Positions 7,904 through 15,993 of a stretch of DNA of 64,000 bases are shown one piece after another. Below the pieces are notes generated by a model. It was not told the DNA's origin. It searched no databases and saw only the letters and a list, made by a program, of their open reading frames with translations. The DNA is taken from assembly GCA_910589485.1 (NCBI GenBank), contig CAJUSW010000004.1, forward strand, positions 186,001-250,000, in the 5' to 3' direction. This DNA is from an uncultured Duncaniella sp. GTDB taxonomy: Bacteria > Bacteroidota > Bacteroidia > Bacteroidales > Muribaculaceae. The translations under genes were made by a program, and so were the position numbers. Every line of letters starts with the position of its first letter. The stretch's first letter is position 1.

Positions 7904-10456
7904 ATGAGAAAGTTTCTTTCCGCATTGACACTATTGCTGTGTCTCGTCCATACGTCCATGTTTGGCCAGGTGGTCAACACTACCCCGGTCATTGTCACTC
8001 AATCATCCACAGGCATTGTGATAACCTTTAACGCCGATGCAGGCAACAAGGGACTGATGGGTGTGAAATCGCCCGTCGAAGTCTACGCACACACCGGTGT
8101 AATAACCAACCTCAGCACTAACGGCGATGACTGGAAACATGCCACCGACTGGAACACCAACAACGCCAAGTACCGCATGACCTACAAGAGTGCCGACACA
8201 TGGACACTCACCATCCCCGACATACGCGAATTCTACGGCATAACATCCCCCGACGAGCAGGTGCGCCAACTGGCATTCGTGTTCCGCACCGCCGACCGCA
8301 CCAAGGAGGGCAAGACAGCATGCGGAGGCAACATCTACGTCGAGGTATTCCCCACCGGCTTCCCCTCATCCACCCCCAAGGACTACCCCTCAGCCTCAGG
8401 CCCCACCCAGGGCCCGGTCACCAACCCCGACGGCTCCGTGACATTCTGCCTCGCCGCCCCCTCCAAGACCGACGTGCTTCTCGTAGGTTCGTGGAACGAC
8501 TACGCCATCACCCCCTCCCAGGTGATGCACAGCCAGGTCAAGGACGGCGTGAAATACTTCTGGACCACCGTCGACGGCCTCACGCCGGGCAAGAACTATA
8601 TGTACTACTTTCTTGTCGACGGAGCTACCCGCGTGTGCGACCCCTACGCACGCCTCATCCTCGACCCATTCGATGACCGCTACATCTCCTCCAAAGTATT
8701 CCCCGATCTGCCGGCCTACCCCTCGGCCCACATCAGCGGTGTCCCCGTAGCCCTCTATAACTCCTCTCTCAACGACTACGCCTGGACCGTGACCGACTTC
8801 AAGGGCCCGCGCCAGAGCGACCTGATAATCTACGAGATCCTTGTGCGCGACTTCACCGGCGACGAAGGCTATGCCCGTGGAAACGGCACCATAGCCGGAG
8901 CGATGGCCAAACTCGATTATCTGAAGGAACTGGGCGTGAATGCTGTAGAACTCATGCCCATCACCGAATTTTCAGGCAACAACTCCTGGGGATACAACCC
9001 CAACTTCTACTTCGCGCCCGACAAGGCCTACGGCACCCCGGCCGACTACAAGGCTTTCATCGATGCCGCCCATGAGCGTGGACTGGCCGTGATCATCGAC
9101 ATGGTGTTCAACCAGAGCGACAGCTTTCACCCGTGGTACAACATGTACACCCAGCGCGACACCCCTTTCTACAATGGCTCGGCACCCCACGATTACAGTG
9201 TGTTCAATGACTGGAAGCAGGAATACTCCCTCGTGGAGCGTCAATGGATGGATGCGCTCGACTACTGGCTCACCGAGTACAAGGTCGACGGCTTCCGCTT
9301 CGATCTCGTCAAGGGCCTTGGCGACAGCAATTCCTACGGCACAGCCTACTATCCCGCCACCAACAGCTACGCCGCCCCATCGGCCGTGAACACCGACCGC
9401 TATAACTCCACCCGTGTGAAACGCATGTGCGCCCTGCGCGACCACATCATCCTCACCCGTCCCGACGCCTACTTCATCAACGAGAACCTTGCCGGTGCGG
9501 TCGAGGAGAACGAGATGGCCGCCGACGGCGAGATCAACTGGGCAAACGTCAACACACAGGCTTGCGAATATGCCATGGGCTATCTCGGCAACGCCTCGCT
9601 CGACCGCTTCTATGCCCCGCTCGACCAGCGCACATGGGGATCCACCGTGAGCTATGCCGTGAGCCACGATGAGGAACGCCCCGCCTTCAAGCAACAGAAA
9701 TATGCCACCGACGCCATCATCAAGGACGCCTCCCTGATGATGAGACGTCTCGGATCGCTCGCGGCTCAGATGCTCCTCACCCCGGGCGCCCACATGATAT
9801 GGCAGTTCGAGGAACTCGCAGCCGACCAATCCACCAAATCCTCCACCGGCTCCAACGACACCTCCCCCCGCAAAGTGATATGGAACTACCTCAACAACCC
9901 CCTCCGCCGTAGCCTCCACGACACCTATGCCACCCTCTGCAACCTGCGCACCGGTCACACCGCCATGTTTCAGGAGGACGTTTCATGCAAGGTCTCGCTC
10001 AGTTCGGCCACAGCGCGCTACATATCCCTTGTCAAGGACAACAGCGAACTCTATCTCGTGGTAAACCCCGCCGTCAGTACATCGGCCACCATCTCTCCCG
10101 TCCACCCAGTATCAGGCGCCAAAGTCGACCTCTCGGCCAACGGCTACACCCTCCTCGCCGTGAGCCCCGATGTCACCCCGGCCGTCACCTCGGCGGGCGT
10201 CACCCTCCCCGGTGGAGCATTCGCCGTCTACGCCCGCGACCTCCCCACCGGCATCGACGACATACTCCCCGACGCCACCTCAGCCGATCCTGCTGTTCGG
10301 GTGATCAACGGCATCATCACCCCCACCCGTCCCTGCACCACCTTCACCGTCCACACCCTCTCCGGCACCTCTATCCCCACCGGTCAGCCCCTCACCCCCG
10401 GCATCTACATAGCCACCATCGATGGCTCCTCCATTAAAGTCGCCGTGACCGAATGA
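7904..10456 (+). CDS. Secreted GH13 alpha-amylase with CBM48 and T9SS-like C-terminus
   Basis: The 850-residue protein starts with a signal peptide ending near residue 22 (SMFGQ). An N-terminal beta domain (about 23-155) is followed by a CBM48-like starch-binding domain (about 178-255; VLLVGSWNDY, KNYMYYFLVDG). The GH13 barrel then gives nucleophile Asp467 (GFRFDLVKG), acid/base Glu527 (FINENLAG) and the third acid Asp589 (VSHDEERP). The last ~70 residues (VINGIITPTRP ... GIYIATIDG) resemble a type IX secretion sorting domain. Starch or glycogen-type alpha-1,4 glucans are the expected substrate, hydrolysed outside the cytoplasm. No SusCD pair is directly adjacent. Confidence 0.92.
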   Translation: MRKFLSALTLLLCLVHTSMFGQVVNTTPVIVTQSSTGIVITFNADAGNKGLMGVKSPVEVYAHTGVITNLSTNGDDWKHATDWNTNNAKYRMTYKSADTWTLTIPDIREFYGITSPDEQVRQLAFVFRTADRTKEGKTACGGNIYVEVFPTGFPSSTPKDYPSASGPTQGPVTNPDGSVTFCLAAPSKTDVLLVGSWNDYAITPSQVMHSQVKDGVKYFWTTVDGLTPGKNYMYYFLVDGATRVCDPYARLILDPFDDRYISSKVFPDLPAYPSAHISGVPVALYNSSLNDYAWTVTDFKGPRQSDLIIYEILVRDFTGDEGYARGNGTIAGAMAKLDYLKELGVNAVELMPITEFSGNNSWGYNPNFYFAPDKAYGTPADYKAFIDAAHERGLAVIIDMVFNQSDSFHPWYNMYTQRDTPFYNGSAPHDYSVFNDWKQEYSLVERQWMDALDYWLTEYKVDGFRFDLVKGLGDSNSYGTAYYPATNSYAAPSAVNTDRYNSTRVKRMCALRDHIILTRPDAYFINENLAGAVEENEMAADGEINWANVNTQACEYAMGYLGNASLDRFYAPLDQRTWGSTVSYAVSHDEERPAFKQQKYATDAIIKDASLMMRRLGSLAAQMLLTPGAHMIWQFEELAADQSTKSSTGSNDTSPRKVIWNYLNNPLRRSLHDTYATLCNLRTGHTAMFQEDVSCKVSLSSATARYISLVKDNSELYLVVNPAVSTSATISPVHPVSGAKVDLSANGYTLLAVSPDVTPAVTSAGVTLPGGAFAVYARDLPTGIDDILPDATSADPAVRVINGIITPTRPCTTFTVHTLSGTSIPTGQPLTPGIYIATIDGSSIKVAVTE

Positions 10457-10528
10457 CACCCCACACTCTATAATTCCAAAGCTCTTAGGGACCACGATTA
10501 TATATATCATAAGATTCATAAATTCCAC

Positions 10529-10558
10529 CTTCCACTATCCCCCAATAGTGGAAGTTTT
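10529..10558 (+). terminator. Terminator of the amylase gene
   Basis: CTTCCACTAT and ATAGTGGAAG form a 10-bp perfect stem with a 6-nt loop, followed by TTTTC. It sits 73 nt after the amylase stop codon and before the next promoter. Confidence 0.75.
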
Positions 10559-10600
10559 CTATATTAATTCCATATTCTTGCATATTTCATTACAATTATC

Positions 10601-10609
10601 TACTTTTGC
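10601..10609 (+). promoter_or_regulatory. -7 box of the first TPR-HTH regulator
   Basis: TACTTTTGC matches TAnnTTTGC. The likely start codon at 10618 lies 9 nt after it, so the mRNA would have almost no 5' leader. Confidence 0.5.
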
Positions 10610-10617
10610 CTCAATAT

Positions 10618-12141
10618 ATGAGGCTTTTTCCTATATACATATTCTCTATCGTTTTGTCGTTCATCTTCACCGCTTGCCGGAAGACCAACGACACGACTGA
10701 TTACGAAAAAATTGTAACTCAGGCTGAATATCTGTTTTATTCTAACCCCGATTCAGCCATACACCTCCTTAGAAGCATCGATTTCGACAATATTGATGAT
10801 AACCAGCTTGCTGCTCGGGCCCGCTACCTTTATGGCTCATACAAATTATCTATGCTTGATTATCGATCATCAATGCGCGAATTGCTACGAGCCGAAAAAC
10901 AAGCTGAAACAGCCAAAGACTATTCTCTACTTAAGGATATCCGAAAAAAGATAGCAAATATATATGATGATCTATATAGCAATTCCGGACAGGCAAAATA
11001 TGCTCTAAAAATAGCCGATGCGTATGAACTATTAAATGAGCCCGACAGTGCATTTGAAATGCTCTATGAGGCTCTACATCTTCACCTCGTTAGTGATAAT
11101 ATGTCAAAAGTGTCAGAAATATACCATCATATGGAGGATATTTTTGAGCAATGTAATGATTCCAATAGTATTTTAATCCTTAATGTAGCCAAGGCTTACT
11201 CAAGTGACACAATAGGATCTCCTAAGTTTTTTAATGAGAAACGACTGAGTGATAGCATCCGCCTCAATGGCGATTGGAGAGATTTAATAAAATGCGACAC
11301 TTTAGTATGCTTGCCCGGAGAAATCTACTCCGTAGCCGCGGATCTCTGGGACGAAAGTAATGATACACTTGCCAAACAATTATTGGAATTCTACTGTGAA
11401 TATTACATCTGCAAAGAGTCTTCAGGAGGAGATTACAGTCTTGTTTCGCTTAACAAGGTTATAGATGTGCCCTTCACCTTCAACGCCATCGTTCTGGACC
11501 GTAGGAACTTTTTCAAAAAATATCTCCCACTTGTCGAACGGGAAGCTGTCGAGTTCTATTACAAGGAGAATGTCATAAAGGAACAGGCCATACGCTATCA
11601 GCGCATTAAAACCACTGCAATCATCCTCTGCGCCGGCATCCTCATATGCCTCCTCGCGATGAGCCTGTTCATAGTCCGTTCACGCAAACGACGCATTGAG
11701 GAGGAATCAATGCGCTCGGTCATAGAGCTTAAATCAGCCCTGAGCCAGTCCAAGGACCGGTGGCTATCAACCCTCGGACAGCTATGCAACACCTACTACA
11801 GTGCCTACGCCAAAACCGCAACCCGCTCCCGCACAGCCCAGGAAGCCCTCGCCGAAATTGAATCAGCCACAGCCTCACCCACATTCTTCCCCGAACTCGA
11901 GGGCCGCCTCAACCGCGAGAACGACAATCTCATGGCACGGTTCCGCACAGCCATGCCCGACCTGCGCCCCGACGAATACCGCCTATTCCTCCTCAACGCC
12001 CTCGGATTCTCAATCCCCACAATCTCCCTCCTGCTCAAAGAAAAACGCGAGGTAATATACAACCGTCGTCAACGCCTCCGCTCCAAAATCCAGGAATCCG
12101 ACATCACCGACAACGCTCCCTTCTTAGACTGCCTGGAATAA
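10618..12141 (+). CDS. Membrane-anchored TPR regulator with C-terminal HTH (paralogue 1)
   Basis: The N-terminus has a lipobox-like signal (IVLSFIFTAC). About 300 residues of TPR-like helices follow, then a transmembrane helix near residue 340 (IILCAGILICLLAMSLFIV), a coiled coil and a C-terminal DNA-binding-like domain (PDLRPDEYRLFLLNALGFSIPTISLLLKEKREVIYNRRQRLRSKI), which has LuxR-like HTH features. This topology suggests an envelope sensor reading a periplasmic signal into transcription. I chose ATG 10618 over an upstream TTG because the TTG lies inside the promoter box. A paralogue lies at 13083. Confidence 0.8.
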   Translation: MRLFPIYIFSIVLSFIFTACRKTNDTTDYEKIVTQAEYLFYSNPDSAIHLLRSIDFDNIDDNQLAARARYLYGSYKLSMLDYRSSMRELLRAEKQAETAKDYSLLKDIRKKIANIYDDLYSNSGQAKYALKIADAYELLNEPDSAFEMLYEALHLHLVSDNMSKVSEIYHHMEDIFEQCNDSNSILILNVAKAYSSDTIGSPKFFNEKRLSDSIRLNGDWRDLIKCDTLVCLPGEIYSVAADLWDESNDTLAKQLLEFYCEYYICKESSGGDYSLVSLNKVIDVPFTFNAIVLDRRNFFKKYLPLVEREAVEFYYKENVIKEQAIRYQRIKTTAIILCAGILICLLAMSLFIVRSRKRRIEEESMRSVIELKSALSQSKDRWLSTLGQLCNTYYSAYAKTATRSRTAQEALAEIESATASPTFFPELEGRLNRENDNLMARFRTAMPDLRPDEYRLFLLNALGFSIPTISLLLKEKREVIYNRRQRLRSKIQESDITDNAPFLDCLE

Positions 12142-12415
12142 CCGCTTCCCTAATACTTCAGCCCATTACATCAACAAACATCGGCTCTAATACCGTCTAA
12201 CCTTTTTTAACATTTATCCTCGTTCTTATTCCAAACTTTTACAGCCTGGCAATCTGTATGTTATCCTTTGTCAAATAACAGCCTCAATCTGACACGTGTA
12301 TATTACTAAATATCACCGCATTACAACGCCGTGTCAAATATATTCCGACTCCATATAATTTGCATCTTAACGTCATATTCCTTTACTTTGCACATATCAC
12401 TAAAACTTTTCACCC

Positions 12416-13000
12416 ATGAAATTACAAGACATTTTTATCCCGGTCATCTTTATTTTAATCATGGCTACATGTTCTACATCTTGCTCTTCCGATGATATTT
12501 TCGAAGAAGACTCTGTATGCACCATCCCCAAAAACGACTTACGCAGTGTTGATATCTTCACTGATTCCATCACTTGCGCTCTTATGCGCGATTCAGTACC
12601 CAACGATTCCATCGGCATATCCCGAAGGGGGAGTAAACTTGTTTTAGTCCCGATAGCAATCACAGGCCCCTACAATGATAGAACCTATATATGCACCCTC
12701 ACATATGCTGGCATAACATTGACTTACCGTTCAATTCCCGGAGGTTTTTATCCTCCTAATGTTCAATATGATGAGAACGGACGCGATAATGTTTGGATCA
12801 ACTTTAGCCATTCAGGATTGGGATCATTCAGTCTAACCTCCACGGAATACCGCTATAATGGCATGAATGGAAATTCGGCAAGCGTTGATGCCATAGTAGA
12901 CTATGTAATTGACTATGGAATAACTCATAAAACATATCGCGAAGGTATCAACATTAATATCGATGGAAGCCACTCGGCTGTAGTGAGAACCGCAGACTAA
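12416..13000 (+). CDS. Small lipoprotein of unknown function
   Basis: This 194-residue protein has a signal peptide with lipobox-like STSC followed by SSDD, typical of Bacteroidales SPII lipoproteins. The rest is beta-rich, with no family I recognise. It sits between the two TPR-HTH regulator genes. A near-consensus promoter box (TTACTTTGC) lies about 25 nt upstream. Bases 12142-12415 hold no gene. It could be an effector or signal partner of the flanking regulators, which is inference from position only. Confidence 0.75.
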   Translation: MKLQDIFIPVIFILIMATCSTSCSSDDIFEEDSVCTIPKNDLRSVDIFTDSITCALMRDSVPNDSIGISRRGSKLVLVPIAITGPYNDRTYICTLTYAGITLTYRSIPGGFYPPNVQYDENGRDNVWINFSHSGLGSFSLTSTEYRYNGMNGNSASVDAIVDYVIDYGITHKTYREGININIDGSHSAVVRTAD

Positions 13001-13044
13001 TCTTTTAAGTGTGATACAAATATAGAGCGTACTCTGACTTTAAC

Positions 13045-13076
13045 TTTGGTTTGTCATGAAATAGTGTTACCTTTGT
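13045..13076 (+). promoter_or_regulatory. Promoter of the second TPR-HTH regulator
   Basis: TTTG (13045-13048), 20 nt spacer, TACCTTTG (13069-13076) is a complete Bacteroidales promoter. The start codon at 13083 lies 6 nt after the -7 box, where transcription is expected to begin, so the message should be leaderless. Confidence 0.65.
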
Positions 13077-13082
13077 GGGTAA

Positions 13083-14609
13083 ATGACCCGACTGCCAGCT
13101 CTCATACTCACATTCTTTATTCTGCTCCTCTCATTCTCATGTGTGGAGCAGAATAAACACGTTGACTATAGTGAAAAACTCGAGGTAGCCCGGCGACTCC
13201 TCGATTCCCTGCCCGATTCCACATTAAGTATCCTCCGTACAATTGATTTCGACAGCATTGACGATCAGAGCCAGTTGCTCACAGCCCATTATGCAAAAGG
13301 TGTCGCCAAAAGACTCCTTTTGGATTACCCCAATGCCATACGCGAATTGCTCACAGCTGAAAAAATAGCCGAGGATTCCCATGACTACAGGATGCTTGCA
13401 TCAGTACGCCGGCAAATCATGATCCTTCATGATTCCATAGGTAATGAACTTTCCTATACCCGATATGCCATCCTTTCAGCCGATGCCTACGAAGCTTGTA
13501 TGGATTCCGACAGCGTATTTGACATGCTCACCATAGCCACTGACCATCTTGTACGCCTCCACAAGAAAGAGGAATTAAAAGAGGTCTACACCCGCATGGA
13601 TGAAATCTTTCATGATACCGAAGATTATTATAAAAGTCTGATTTTATTTCATATAAAATGCGATGTTTACGACTCTATCCCACGATATGGTTATCTTGTA
13701 ACAAGCCGAAGAATCCTTGACAGCATCAACAATGGGGGCGATTGGGAGGATCCTATTAAATGCGACACAGTGATACTCATGCCCGAGCACATACGGGATA
13801 TCGCTTACGAACTCTTCAGTCAGGACCGCGATACTATTGCCTACCGATTGCTTGAAACATTCTGCAAATACTACACTTGCACCCAACTGGGCAACGACCG
13901 CGAACGCGGTATATTGAAGATATCGAAACCCACTGATCCGTTTCCGTTTAACGGTATATTGCTTACCCGTAAACAATTCTTCGGCAACTACATTGTTGAT
14001 GTCGAACGCATTGCCGGCGATTTCTACTATGAAGAAAAGATTCAAAAGGAGCGTACCATACGCCACCAGCGCGAGATAATGATTGCGATAGTACTTGGAG
14101 GCCTACTCTTGGCATCGATCATAGTAATGATATTCCGAACCATGCATCTGCGCCAACGCCGACGTGAGGAGGAACTGGTACATTCGGCCTCCGAACTGAA
14201 ATCCCACATAAGCAACGCTAAGGAAAAATGGATCTCCTCGCTCTCGAAGCTATGTGATACCTATTACGATGCCTATGCCAAGGAATCATCCCGGTCGCGC
14301 ATCGCTCGAGCCGCCTTCGATGAGATACAGAAAAATATATCCTCCCCTGAATTTTTCCCCGATCTCGAATCCCGGTTGGATCGCGACCATCCGGGACTCA
14401 TGACCCGTTTCCGGGCCGAGATGCCTGACCTGCGCCCCGATGAGTACCGCCTGTTTCTATTAAATGCCATAGGATTTTCTATCCCCACCATCTCTCTGCT
14501 CATGAATGAGAAGCGCGAGCTGATATATACCCGTCGCGTGCGTCTCCGCTCCAAAATCCAGGAATCCGACATTCCCGGGCGTGATTTATTCCTTGATTAC
14601 CTTGAGTGA
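13083..14609 (+). CDS. Membrane-anchored TPR regulator with C-terminal HTH (paralogue 2)
   Basis: This 508-residue paralogue of the gene at 10618 has the same order: lipobox (LLSFSC), TPR-like helices, transmembrane helix near residue 345, coiled coil, and a nearly identical C-terminal domain (PDLRPDEYRLFLLNA[L/I]GFSIPTISLL). The signal-receiving TPR region has diverged much more than the DNA-binding end, suggesting different inputs but similar operators. It is probably an inner-membrane-anchored transcription factor; the target genes are unknown. Confidence 0.8.
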   Translation: MTRLPALILTFFILLLSFSCVEQNKHVDYSEKLEVARRLLDSLPDSTLSILRTIDFDSIDDQSQLLTAHYAKGVAKRLLLDYPNAIRELLTAEKIAEDSHDYRMLASVRRQIMILHDSIGNELSYTRYAILSADAYEACMDSDSVFDMLTIATDHLVRLHKKEELKEVYTRMDEIFHDTEDYYKSLILFHIKCDVYDSIPRYGYLVTSRRILDSINNGGDWEDPIKCDTVILMPEHIRDIAYELFSQDRDTIAYRLLETFCKYYTCTQLGNDRERGILKISKPTDPFPFNGILLTRKQFFGNYIVDVERIAGDFYYEEKIQKERTIRHQREIMIAIVLGGLLLASIIVMIFRTMHLRQRRREEELVHSASELKSHISNAKEKWISSLSKLCDTYYDAYAKESSRSRIARAAFDEIQKNISSPEFFPDLESRLDRDHPGLMTRFRAEMPDLRPDEYRLFLLNAIGFSIPTISLLMNEKRELIYTRRVRLRSKIQESDIPGRDLFLDYLE

Positions 14610-14958
14610 GTGTTTTTAACATTCGACACGTCATTTTTCCGGCTCCGTAACGCCCTGATTTCCACCGCATCACGCGATGATGAATTTTACGGCTTTTTTA
14701 TCACGTGTAACTTTTTGTATATTAAAGCATTAATTCGTGCATGATAAATCCATTTTATCTGTCAATTTTTTGTTTTTATCCCGAAAAATACGTTAATTTG
14801 CAAAAATTATCACTTACACATAATGTCCTATACACATATTAATAAGTAATCAAGATTGGTAAAGAAACTTAACGGAACTTTTTGTTGAGCATAGCAGAGG
14901 GGCGCCCGCGACATCATTCGCGAGTGCCCCTCGATATTATATCAAGTGAAGGGTGATT
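14610..14958. other. Intergenic region between convergent genes
   Basis: AT-rich and without a supportable ORF. It holds one GC-rich inverted repeat, GAGGGGC/GCCCCTC at 14897-14932 with an inner CGCGA/TCGCG pair. This may terminate one or both convergent transcripts but lacks a proper U-run on either side. Confidence 0.5.
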
Positions 14959-15504
14959 TTAGAAATGATAGTAGAAACCGAGCATCAGGTTGTTGCTGTT
15001 CAGGTCAAGACCCCAGTTTTCGGGAGTACCGTTACGCTTGGCAGGACGGTTGCCGCTCTGGTATCCGAGGAATCCCACGTGGGCCACAAGGCTGAAACGA
15101 TCGCTCACATTGAACGAAACACCCGGACGGAGACCGATACCATACTCCACAGCGCAATGTCCGTCGGCACGGCCGATACCGAAATCAACACCGCCATCAA
15201 TAAAGAGGCTTACCCTCTCCGAGCTGAAATAAGTGTAACGTGCATAAGGATTCAGTTTGAACACGGTCAGCTTCTCATCGCCGGTCTTTCTGTAGGATAC
15301 GCCCAGCACCGAACCGATGGCGAAATTGTCAGTGAGGTTATAACCAAGCTCCGGGAGCACTGTCACCTGAGTGGTCTTCAATCCGCTCACCTCCTGGGTG
15401 GTACGGCCGAATGTAACCTGACCGCCTGAATACCATGTCCCACTCTGAGCTGATGCTCCCAATGTAGCGATAGCCATTACGGCCATAAGTAAAAACTTCT
15501 TCAT
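14959..15504 (-). CDS. OmpX-like small outer-membrane beta-barrel protein
   Basis: This 181-residue protein has a signal peptide ending ASAQ near residue 20. It continues with alternating amphipathic strands (GTWYSGGQVTFGRTT, KLTVFKLNPYARYTYF) and a C-terminal aromatic residue (MLGFYYHF), as expected for an 8-stranded outer-membrane barrel. Function is structural or adhesion-like in related proteins; the exact role is unknown. A 187-bp inverted-repeat element begins 48 bp upstream of the start codon, so its promoter is either in that 48 bp, inside the element, or beyond it. Confidence 0.85.
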   Translation of the reverse strand: MKKFLLMAVMAIATLGASAQSGTWYSGGQVTFGRTTQEVSGLKTTQVTVLPELGYNLTDNFAIGSVLGVSYRKTGDEKLTVFKLNPYARYTYFSSERVSLFIDGGVDFGIGRADGHCAVEYGIGLRPGVSFNVSDRFSLVAHVGFLGYQSGNRPAKRNGTPENWGLDLNSNNLMLGFYYHF

Positions 15505-15552
15505 AACAGTTGAAAAATGTAAGAGATTATTTAAGTGAGTAAAACAGAATTT

Positions 15553-15739
15553 TAAGTAAGTCTTAAAAATTAAACGCTATATGTAAATCTTAAAGAGCTT
15601 GCTCAATAAATCTTGTTCTTTTTGGCTGTTTTATCCTTGTCATTCAGTCGTATAGCTCGCTATACTCCTTCATTCCGCAGATAAAACATCTCAAAAATAA
15701 CGGCGATTTATATTGCGCATTCTTTTTACGACTTACTTA
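15553..15739. mobile_element. MITE-like inverted-repeat element, copy 1
   Basis: A 187-bp element with terminal inverted repeats (TAAGTAAGTCTTAAAAA at the left, reverse complement TAAGTAAGTCGTAAAAA at the right). The outermost TA on both sides could be a TA target duplication as for Tc1/IS630-type MITEs. Inside are nested stems: AATAAATC/GATTTAT, GTTTTATC/GATAAAAC (15628-15635 with 15680-15687) and GTATAGC/GCTATAC (15650-15665). There is no coding capacity. A second copy at 25958-26146 has the same orientation and compensatory changes in the inner stems. Confidence 0.8.
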
Positions 15740-15888
15740 TATTTTCAATCATATTAACAACATTAATGCTATTAAGGTTGAAAAAAGTTGAAATCTTTTC
15801 CATTCACCCCGGCGCCGTCCTTTACAAGATTTTTCACCGTGGCGCAGGATTTTATATTCTATTACGCCTCTGTATCATTGTTTTTTTG

Positions 15889-15897
15889 TACCTTTGC
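15889..15897 (+). promoter_or_regulatory. -7 promoter box upstream of valS
   Basis: TACCTTTGC is a perfect -7 element about 97 nt before the valS start codon. The rest of 15740-15993 has no gene. Confidence 0.5.
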
Positions 15898-15993
15898 ACT
15901 TTGATTTAAACGGGCTTCCTGCCGAGGCCCGCAAGCGACTGAAAAATATATAACACAACGGATAAATACGTAAATAACCCACTCATTAACCCC

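Noticed and set aside
8972..9958. Long minus-strand ORF (328 codons) inside the amylase gene
   Set aside because: Antisense shadow of a GC-rich coding gene; low-complexity Val/Gly/His-rich translation, no promoter, and the plus-strand gene has clear GH13 motifs.
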